Shown: piece after piece, positions 1-5,200 of the stretch
Position numbering within the stretch: position 1 is the first letter of the stretch
Layout: each line of letters opens with the position of its first letter
From: Verrucomicrobia bacterium UBA673
Lineage (GTDB): Bacteria > Verrucomicrobiota > Verrucomicrobiia > Limisphaerales > UBA1096
Assembly: GCA_002299785.1 (NCBI GenBank)
Contig: DBNL01000010.1
Coordinates: 15,204-22,923, forward strand
DNA: 7,720 nucleotides
Reading direction: 5' to 3'
Notes under the pieces: model-generated
Database searches by the model: none
The model's input: the letters and a program-made list of their open reading frames with translations, nothing else
What the model was told of the DNA's origin: nothing
Program-made: the position numbers and the translations under genes

Positions 1-449
1 ATAAGCCGGCGGATGCGGGCGATTTACAGGATGTTTGGTTGCGTCTCGTTTCGGCTGCGAGCAAGGCCAGCCCGTTCATGCAGACCTACTTTCAGCAGGC
101 ACACGCTGTGTCGTTTTCAAAAGGTATCTTTGTAATCGGTGTCACCGAAGAGCACCTCGCGTTGGTGGACAACAAGCGGAACCACGTCATGCTTGCGGAA
201 CAACTAGCCTCGCTTGGCTATGCTGATGTTCAGTTCCGTTTCACCAGTGAGCCTCCTCCCGAAGGCCGAGCACCGGCTCCTGCGCTCGAGACGATCGACG
301 AACCGGAGGCTAAGAGCCTCGCGAAGCAGGTGAAGGCCACGGCCGTTCCCCAACCGGAGAAGCTTGACCCGGAGGAATTCAAAAACGATCCACTCATTCA
401 AAAGGCGCTGGAACTGTTCCGGGGCCGAATTGTCGAGGTGCGTAAGTGA
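1..449 (+). CDS. dnaX: DNA polymerase III subunit gamma/tau, C-terminal part (partial, open at left edge)
   Basis: This is the C-terminal end of the clamp-loader subunit tau/gamma, which loads the beta sliding clamp and ties the polymerase III cores together at the replication fork. The frame is open from the window edge (first full codon at position 3) and gives 148 codons before TGA. The first part (W-L-R-L-V-S, then SPFMQTYFQQA, then VSFSKGIFVIGV) fits the small alpha/beta domain after the DnaX AAA+ and collar regions. Next comes a Pro/Glu/Ala/Lys-rich linker (about residues 75-120), and the protein closes with a short helix, DPLIQKALELFRGRIVEVRK. The AAA+ ATPase and zinc-binding parts lie outside the window. 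The family call rests on this domain and on ybaB and recR directly downstream, the classic dnaX neighbours. No frameshift motif for making a short gamma form is visible in this part. Confidence 0.85.
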   Translation, partial: KPADAGDLQDVWLRLVSAASKASPFMQTYFQQAHAVSFSKGIFVIGVTEEHLALVDNKRNHVMLAEQLASLGYADVQFRFTSEPPPEGRAPAPALETIDEPEAKSLAKQVKATAVPQPEKLDPEEFKNDPLIQKALELFRGRIVEVRK

Positions 450-464
450 CCTGAAAAATTTAAC

Positions 465-785
465 ATGGCTAACATTGCAAAATTAATGAAACAGGCTGCC
501 AAGATGCAGCGGCAAATGCAGGCGGCTCAAGCGCAATTGGCGGACGAAATTGTCGAGGCCTCAAGCGGAGGTGGCGCGGTCAAGGTCACGGCCAGCTGCG
601 ACGGGGTGGTCAAGTCAATCAAGATAGACCCCGACGGCGTAGACGCGGAGGATATCTCGATGCTGGAGGACATGGTGCTGGGCGCGGTCAACCAGGCGCT
701 CGACAAGGGGCGAGAAACGCAGTCTGCCGAGATGGGCAAACTCACCGGCGGCATGGGCGGAGGGATGGGCCTACCGGGGCTCTAA
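465..785 (+). CDS. ybaB: YbaB/EbfC family nucleoid-associated protein
   Basis: This is a small dimeric DNA-binding protein of the YbaB/EbfC family, which coats the nucleoid and is nearly always encoded between dnaX and recR. At 106 residues it has the usual family length. It opens with a charged, Met/Gln/Ala-rich helix (MANIAKLMKQAAKMQRQMQ, residues 1-19). The central strands VKVTASCDGVVKSIKIDP (39-56) are the most conserved part of the family, and a second acidic helix (60-90) follows. The tail is Gly/Met-rich (GGMGGGMGLPGL, 95-106). The gene starts 15 bases after the dnaX stop and ends 9 bases before recR, consistent with one operon. The A/T-rich bases before the ATG contain no Shine-Dalgarno sequence. 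The family is clear; the physiological role in this organism is inferred. Confidence 0.93.
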   Translation: MANIAKLMKQAAKMQRQMQAAQAQLADEIVEASSGGGAVKVTASCDGVVKSIKIDPDGVDAEDISMLEDMVLGAVNQALDKGRETQSAEMGKLTGGMGGGMGLPGL

Positions 786-794
786 TTCCGCCCA

Positions 795-1403
795 ATGAAC
801 TTGCTTCCCGAACCGCTAGCGCTGTTAGTGACTGAGCTCAACCGGCTGCCGGGTATCGGCCCCCGCTCCGCTGAGCGGCTAGCCCTTCACCTGATTCAAG
901 CCGACAACGCTGTGACTAAGCGCTTGGCCAGCGTTTTAATCACTTCGCGCGACAGGATCATCGAGTGCACGCAGTGCGGCGGTTTGGCCGAGAAATCGCC
1001 GTGCAGCGTTTGTTCTAACCCGGCGCGAGACGAGCGAACCGTTTGCGTCGTTGAGCGCGCAGTCGATGTTTTGAATGTCGAAAAATCTGGAGCGTTCCGC
1101 GGTCACTATCACGTGCTCGGCGGCAAAATATCGCCAATGAACGGCATTGGCCCGGAGGAATTAAGGGTGGCTCAACTCGAGCAGCGCTTGTCCAACGGGA
1201 TAGTCGACGAAGTCATCATCGCGCTTGGCACCGACGTGGAGGGCGACGCCACCGGTCACTATTTGGGCAAGCGCTTGGCCAAGCCGGGCGTGAAAGTGAC
1301 GCGCATCGCCCACGGATTACCGGCGGGGAGTGGGCTGGAGTTTGCAGATGAGTTGACGCTGAGCCAGGCGCTCGAAGGCCGCCGTGAGCTGGACGAAAAG
1401 TAA
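795..1403 (+). CDS. recR: Recombination mediator protein RecR
   Basis: RecR works with RecO (and RecF) to load RecA on gapped single-stranded DNA during recombinational repair. At 202 residues it has the normal family length and all expected parts in order. These are an N-terminal helix-hairpin-helix (LNRLPGIGPRSAERLALHL, about 15-33), a four-cysteine zinc finger (C58, C61, C70, C73), and a Toprim domain from about residue 83. The Toprim domain carries VVERAVDV with E87, HVLGGKISPMNGIGPEEL, and the ALGTDVEGDATGHYL segment. The C-terminal Walker-B-like LPAGSGLEFADELTL is also present. It follows ybaB by 9 bases and precedes the HAD gene by 3 bases. I chose the ATG at 795 because the family begins just before the helix-hairpin-helix. 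No Shine-Dalgarno sequence is seen. Confidence 0.96.
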   Translation: MNLLPEPLALLVTELNRLPGIGPRSAERLALHLIQADNAVTKRLASVLITSRDRIIECTQCGGLAEKSPCSVCSNPARDERTVCVVERAVDVLNVEKSGAFRGHYHVLGGKISPMNGIGPEELRVAQLEQRLSNGIVDEVIIALGTDVEGDATGHYLGKRLAKPGVKVTRIAHGLPAGSGLEFADELTLSQALEGRRELDEK

Positions 1404-1406
1404 TTC

Positions 1407-2012
1407 ATGATTGAACCAAAGGTAGTTGTTTTTGATCTCGGAAAAGTGCTTGTCGACTTCGATTACAGCATCGCTATTCGCCGGTTCGACGAGCGTAGCG
1501 AGGCCGGGCTGGAGGAAATTCAGCGCTTGCTCGATTCGTCCATCCAGATCGATTACGAGTCAGGCAAAATGACAACTGACGAATTTTATGAGGCGATTCG
1601 CGATGGGGCTGGGTTTCGAGGCGACCGCGCCGAGTTCGTCAGCATCTTCGCAGATATTTTTTCGCCGATGGAAACGATGATCGAGTTTTTTGAGAGACTT
1701 AAACCATTCGGTATTCCTACCTGCGTTTTTTCCAACACCAACGAAATTGCGATTGGACACATCCGCGAGGGGTTTGCGTTTTACAGTCTATTTGACAATT
1801 ATGTGTTGTCGTTCGAGGAAGGCGGAATGAAGCCGGACGAGGCGATTTACGACGTGGTCGAGCGGCGAACGGGTGAGAGTGGTACGGCCATTCTCTACAT
1901 TGACGACCGGCCGGAAAATATCGAGACCGGCAGGGGCAGAGGATGGCAATCGATCCTGCAGGATTGTGAGGCCGCCTCGGTTGCGCGGGCCGAGTCGTTG
2001 CTTGGGATTTAA
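1407..2012 (+). CDS. HAD-superfamily hydrolase, YihX-like phosphatase
   Basis: This is a cytoplasmic phosphatase of the haloacid dehalogenase superfamily, 201 residues long. Motif I is FDLGKVLVDFD, with D10 as the predicted nucleophile. The usual second Asp of DxD is Gly12, as in E. coli YihX (alpha-D-glucose-1-phosphate phosphatase, FDLGNV). Motif II is SNTN (109-112), the motif III lysine is K142 in GGMKPD, and motif IV is the acidic pair D166-D167 in IDDRPENI. An alpha-helical cap lies between motifs I and II (about 20-90), as in subfamily IA. The substrate cannot be read from sequence; a sugar phosphate is a reasonable guess by analogy with YihX. The start is 3 bases after the recR stop, so co-transcription with dnaX-ybaB-recR is likely. 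Its TAA overlaps the stop of the convergent kinase gene. Confidence 0.85.
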   Translation: MIEPKVVVFDLGKVLVDFDYSIAIRRFDERSEAGLEEIQRLLDSSIQIDYESGKMTTDEFYEAIRDGAGFRGDRAEFVSIFADIFSPMETMIEFFERLKPFGIPTCVFSNTNEIAIGHIREGFAFYSLFDNYVLSFEEGGMKPDEAIYDVVERRTGESGTAILYIDDRPENIETGRGRGWQSILQDCEAASVARAESLLGI

Positions 2013-2896
2013 GCGTTCAAAGCGTTGGCGGCCGCTCCGTAGGCACCGGCGAGGTCACCCAGTTGCGCGGGCAGCAGCTTAATCTCGTAGTCGTCGGTTT
2101 TCCAGAGCAGAGGGTCGAGGTATTCTCGCAGCGGCACGAAAAGCCGGTCGCCGGCCTTGGCAATTCCGCCGCCGAGAATGACCGCTTCGGGGTCGAGGAT
2201 ATTTGAGAAAGAACAGATGGCTGTGGCAAGTCCTTTGACCGACTTGAGCCAGATTTCCTCCGCCTCTATGTCGCCGTTCTCAATCGCCTCCATCATTTCC
2301 CCTGTGTGGGTGAAACGGCCGTTGGATCGCTCCGGAATGCTGCAGTTTCCAATCGCCAACTCGAGGCTGCTTGGGCAGCCGCAATCGTCCGGCGGGCCGT
2401 CCGGGCCAAGGCTGGTGTGGGCAAAGTGACCGGCTTTGCCGGTGCGCCCGCGCAGTAGCTTGCCCTCTACGAGTGCCGCACCGCCAACGCCCGTACCAAG
2501 TGTCAGCAGGATGACAGTCTGAAATCCCTTCGCCGCTCCAAGCCAAGCTTCGCCAAGGAGGGCGGCGTGGCCGTCGTTCAACACCGGGATGGTCTTGCTA
2601 AAATCAAAAAACCTTTGCCAATTCAAGCCAACAAGTCCCTCGAGCCTTACCGGCATGTGTGTGATGCAACTGCCATCCAGCGCCGCAAGCCCCGGCGCCG
2701 AAAAGCCCATGTTGTCCGGCTTGCAGTCCTGTTCCTTCTCGATTGATTTAACGAGTTCACGGAGTCGATTGGCCCAATCCATATCAGCTTCGGCATCGAA
2801 GGGCAGATTGTAGTTGGTCAACGTTTTGCCGTCCGGTGTGACAGCGACTGCCTTGATACATGAGCCGCCTAGGTCGATCCCGATTGTGTAATTCAT
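2009..2896 (-). CDS. ROK family sugar kinase (glucokinase-like)
   Basis: This is a predicted ATP-dependent sugar kinase of the ROK family, 295 residues. The N-terminal phosphate loop is GIDLGGSCIKAV (6-17). The sugar-binding and catalytic segment is LNDGHAALLGE, with N107 and the likely catalytic base D108. The second phosphate motif is TLGTGVGGA (132-140), and the adenosine-site motif is AVILGGGIAKAGD (248-260). GHFAH (156-160) is where the zinc-binding His normally sits. The usual CxCGxxGCxE that follows is reduced to CGCPSSLE (172-179), two residues shorter and without the third Cys. Glucose, N-acetylglucosamine or mannose are all possible substrates. The start is well supported: the ATG overlaps the stop of the upstream SDR gene as ATGA, and GAGGGG lies 5 bases before it. 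Its stop codon overlaps that of the convergent HAD gene. Confidence 0.88.
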   Translation of the reverse strand: MNYTIGIDLGGSCIKAVAVTPDGKTLTNYNLPFDAEADMDWANRLRELVKSIEKEQDCKPDNMGFSAPGLAALDGSCITHMPVRLEGLVGLNWQRFFDFSKTIPVLNDGHAALLGEAWLGAAKGFQTVILLTLGTGVGGAALVEGKLLRGRTGKAGHFAHTSLGPDGPPDDCGCPSSLELAIGNCSIPERSNGRFTHTGEMMEAIENGDIEAEEIWLKSVKGLATAICSFSNILDPEAVILGGGIAKAGDRLFVPLREYLDPLLWKTDDYEIKLLPAQLGDLAGAYGAAANALNA

Positions 2897-3693
2897 TCGA
2901 TCCCCTCGCTGACACTCCAGCCGCCATCGACCGCCAGCACTTGACCGGTGACGAATTTGGCGGCGTCGGACATCAGGAAAACCGCCGCGCCGTCCAAGTC
3001 TTCCGGCACGCCGATCCGGCCGCCATCCAGCGGTTGTTTGTGTTTGATGAAACTCATGATTTCGTCGTTCGCTTGGGCGCGGCTGGACATCGGCGTGGCA
3101 ACGAGCGCCGGTGCGACGGCGTTCACGCGGATGTTTTGAGAGGCGTAGTGTGCCGCCGCTGACTTGGTAAGGCCAACGATGCCCGCCTTGGCTGCCGCGT
3201 AGGCGTGCGTGGCGAATTGTCTTGAGGAGGGGGAGTCGGCCAGCACGGAAGTCATGTTGAGAATCACGCCGCTTCGGCCAATCGCAGCGAACTCTCGCAG
3301 TGCAGCGCGGTTAGAGTTGAAAACGGATGTGAGGTTCAGGTCAATCGTCTGGCACCAGCCCTCGTCGCTGATATTATGCAGCGGCCCGTCGCCCATGCTT
3401 CGCCCACTACCACCGGCAACATGATAAAGCCCGTCGAACCCACCGAACTTCCGCTTGGCCAAGCCGATAGCCTCGGCAGCTGTTTGCGAATCGGTTGCAT
3501 CGCCGGCCAAGCCGATTGCCGCTCGCCCGATCGCCGACTCCGCTTGGCTCACACTGTCGGCATTTCGCCCTACCACAAGTACTCGCGCCCCCTCGCGGAC
3601 GAACGCTTTGGCGGCTGCCAAGCCTAGTCCTGTCGTCCCTCCGATGATGACAATAGTTTTGTTGTCAAGTTGCGGCACGCGGTTAGTTCTCAT
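2893..3693 (-). CDS. SDR-family NAD(P)-dependent oxidoreductase
   Basis: This is a classical short-chain dehydrogenase/reductase of 266 residues from the ATG at 3693. A TTG one codon earlier (3696) could also be used but is less likely. Numbering here is from the ATG. The cofactor loop is IIGGTTGLGLA (17-27). The usual NNAG motif is altered to HVAGG (91-95). The catalytic residues are Asn120, Ser149 (NMTS), Tyr165 and Lys169 (AYAAAKAG), with 15 residues between Ser and Tyr, about three more than in FabG. The C-terminus has the typical TGQVLAVDGGW. The substrate is unknown; the sugar kinase downstream hints at a polyol, sugar or related hydroxy compound. The ATG lies inside the end of the small open frame upstream (11-base overlap), and the TGA overlaps the kinase ATG. 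No Shine-Dalgarno sequence precedes the ATG, so coupling to upstream translation is likely. Confidence 0.9.
   Translation of the reverse strand: MRTNRVPQLDNKTIVIIGGTTGLGLAAAKAFVREGARVLVVGRNADSVSQAESAIGRAAIGLAGDATDSQTAAEAIGLAKRKFGGFDGLYHVAGGSGRSMGDGPLHNISDEGWCQTIDLNLTSVFNSNRAALREFAAIGRSGVILNMTSVLADSPSSRQFATHAYAAAKAGIVGLTKSAAAHYASQNIRVNAVAPALVATPMSSRAQANDEIMSFIKHKQPLDGGRIGVPEDLDGAAVFLMSDAAKFVTGQVLAVDGGWSVSEGIE
2902..2907 (-). promoter_or_regulatory. Shine-Dalgarno sequence of the ROK kinase gene
   Basis: GAGGGG lies 5 bases upstream of the kinase ATG, inside the last codons of the SDR gene. It is the only strong ribosome binding site at a good distance from any start in this window. Together with the ATGA stop/start overlap at 2893-2896 it fixes the kinase start and supports coupled translation with the SDR gene. 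Confidence 0.75.
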
Positions 3694-3790
3694 CAATAAT
3701 AGCGATCATGTCTTGAATCGCTAGCCAGCGTTCATGCGAACTCCACACTCGTTTGCGCTTCAGTTCTTCCCGTATCTTTAAGTCGTCCAT
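3683..3790 (-). CDS. Small 35-residue open frame between purB and the SDR gene
   Basis: I do not recognise this product. It runs from an ATG 3 bases after the purB stop to a TAA located 8 bases inside the SDR gene, so it exactly bridges the two genes. The peptide starts with a highly charged helix-like stretch (MDDLKIREELKRKR), then VWSSHERW with two tryptophans, and ends with a hydrophobic, acidic-capped helix (LAIQDMIAIIDEN). It has no signal peptide, no membrane segment and no cysteine. AGGA sits only 1 base before the ATG, overlapping the purB stop; this is too close for a normal Shine-Dalgarno site, so reinitiation by ribosomes finishing purB is more likely. Evidence that it is real is its position, its lack of wasted sequence, and the fact that the SDR start depends on something translating into it. 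It may be a small regulatory or partner peptide, or only a coupling leader. Confidence 0.55.
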   Translation of the reverse strand: MDDLKIREELKRKRVWSSHERWLAIQDMIAIIDEN

Positions 3791-3793
3791 TTC

Positions 3794-5107
3794 CTAAAGC
3801 CCAAGTTTTTTGAAGCGAGACTCGATGTGTTTGTAGTGGAAGTCTGTGGTGCAGATGGACTCGAGTTCGCCCTTTTTGAAATGCTTGGCGACCTCGGGAT
3901 CTGACAAAAGTTGCGTGAGGAAATCGGCGTCGTCGCGGCCATCGTGCTTGGTTTTCCACGTTTGCATCGCGTTGCGCTGGACGAGTGAGTACGACTCTTC
4001 GCGGGTGAGTCCCTTGCGGATGAGCGCGAGCAGCACCGATTGCGAGTTCCACATGCCCAGTGATTGCCCAAGGTTTTTGACCATGTTTTTCGGGTACACG
4101 ATCAATCCCTTGGTGAGGGCGGTCAGCTTGTTAAGCATGTAGTTGAGCAGCGTGCATGAGTCGGGGAAAATCACGCGCTCGACGGAGCTGTGGCTGATGT
4201 CGCGTTCGTGCCAAAGGGCGACATTCTCGAGCGCGGCGAGCGCGTTGCCGCGTAACACGCGAGCCAAGCCGGTAAGGCGCTCGCCTGTGATAGGATTGCG
4301 CTTGTGAGGCATGGCACTCGAGCCTTTTTGGCCCTTGGAAAAATACTCCTCGGCCTCGAGGACCTCTGTGCGCTGGAGGTGCCGGAACTCGGTCGCCCAT
4401 CGTTCAATGCTCGCGCCGATAAGAGCGACGGTCGTCATGAACTCGGCGTGAATATCCCGCTGTACAACCTGTGTCGCAATTGGCGCGGCTTTTAGGCCAA
4501 GCTTGCGGCAGACGAACGACTCGATCTTTGGGGAGAGATGGGCGTTGGTGCCGACCGCGCCGGAGAGCTTGCCAATGGCGACGCGTGGCTTGAGGGTTTC
4601 GAGTCGCTCGAGCGCGCGGCCAAACTCGTCGAACATAAGCGCCATCTTGAGGCCGAACGTCGTTGGCTCGGCGTTGATGCCGTGGCTGCGGCCGATCATC
4701 GCCGTGAACTTGTGTTTGCGCGCCTTGGCGGCAATGACTTTGCGGAGGCGTTTCACGTCGGCAATGAGAATTTTTACTGACTCACTCATTTGCACGGCAA
4801 ACGTGGTGTCTATTATGTCGCTGCTCGTCAGCCCATAGTGCAGCCATCGGCTCGCTGGCTCCCCGATATTCTCGCTGACGTTCGTGGTGAACGCGATTAC
4901 GTCATGGTTAAGTGTCCTCTCAAGTTCGCGGCAGCGCTTGATGCTGAATGATGCCTTGGCCTTCATCTGTTTGAGATGTGACTTGGGCACGAGGCCCTCG
5001 CTACAGAGGGCCTCGGCGGCGAATAGTTCAATCTCCAGCCAGGTTTCGAGCTTTCGTTGTTCAGTCCAGATGTCCCGCATCTCGGGACGGGTATATCGTC
5101 CAATCAT
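3794..5107 (-). CDS. purB: Adenylosuccinate lyase
   Basis: PurB acts twice in purine synthesis: it splits SAICAR to AICAR plus fumarate, and adenylosuccinate to AMP plus fumarate. The 437-residue protein from the ATG at 5107 has the normal length. It begins MIGRYTRPEMRDIW, the expected family N-terminus (an Arg-Tyr pair near the start, then P-E-M). Visible active-site elements are TSSDIID (94-100), RSHGINAEPTTFG with the likely acid H142, and the fumarate lyase signature GSSAMPHKRNP (262-272) with the likely catalytic Ser264. The frame stays open for 34 codons further upstream, to an ATG at 5209. That extension is Arg/Pro-rich, unlike the family, and would overlap the divergent gene, so I reject it. 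A -10-like TATCAT (plus-strand 5116-5121) lies 8 bases before the ATG, with no good -35 and no Shine-Dalgarno sequence. It heads the run of four coupled genes. Confidence 0.95.
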   Translation of the reverse strand: MIGRYTRPEMRDIWTEQRKLETWLEIELFAAEALCSEGLVPKSHLKQMKAKASFSIKRCRELERTLNHDVIAFTTNVSENIGEPASRWLHYGLTSSDIIDTTFAVQMSESVKILIADVKRLRKVIAAKARKHKFTAMIGRSHGINAEPTTFGLKMALMFDEFGRALERLETLKPRVAIGKLSGAVGTNAHLSPKIESFVCRKLGLKAAPIATQVVQRDIHAEFMTTVALIGASIERWATEFRHLQRTEVLEAEEYFSKGQKGSSAMPHKRNPITGERLTGLARVLRGNALAALENVALWHERDISHSSVERVIFPDSCTLLNYMLNKLTALTKGLIVYPKNMVKNLGQSLGMWNSQSVLLALIRKGLTREESYSLVQRNAMQTWKTKHDGRDDADFLTQLLSDPEVAKHFKKGELESICTTDFHYKHIESRFKKLGL

Positions 5108-5200
5108 CCGACGACATGATAACGGACTTAGCCAAGCGCGGCGAGTGTGATGTGTTGCGCGTCGCTTGACCGCGCCGGGCGGTAGTGCCAAAAATGGGTT
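5108..5200. promoter_or_regulatory. Divergent intergenic region between purB and the FG-GAP protein gene
   Basis: These 93 bases must hold the promoters of both divergent genes. On the plus strand TTGACC (5166-5171) is followed after 18 bases by AAAAAT (5190-5195), which would start transcription about at the ATG at 5201. On the minus strand TATCAT (5116-5121) would start transcription within a few bases of the purB ATG. A short inverted repeat, ACCGC-N5-GCGGT (5169-5183), lies in the middle. All assignments are by eye and weak. Confidence 0.3.

Noticed and set aside
35..226. 63-codon plus-strand frame inside dnaX
   Set aside because: Shifted frame over conserved DnaX sequence, with Cys/Arg-rich content and no context.
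39..449. A separate gene starting at TTG 39
   Set aside because: The same frame is open to the window edge and reads as continuous DnaX sequence before this codon, so TTG is an internal Leu.
2012..2026. Direct repeat AGCGTT twice, 9 bases apart
   Set aside because: It encodes the last residues of the ROK kinase (N-A-L-N-A) and is explained by coding sequence.
3694..3696. TTG as start of the SDR gene
   Set aside because: An ATG follows immediately; the family gives no reason to prefer the rarer codon. The difference is only one residue.
3732..4052. 106-codon minus-strand frame overlapping the end of purB and the small open frame
   Set aside because: It is a shifted reading of purB with Arg-rich, low-complexity content. 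The purB frame carries conserved sequence to its stop, and the 35-codon frame fits the gap better.
5169..5183. Inverted repeat ACCGC-N5-GCGGT as a terminator or operator
   Set aside because: No T tract follows on either strand, and a 5-bp arm in GC-rich DNA is easily random. It is mentioned only as part of the intergenic region.
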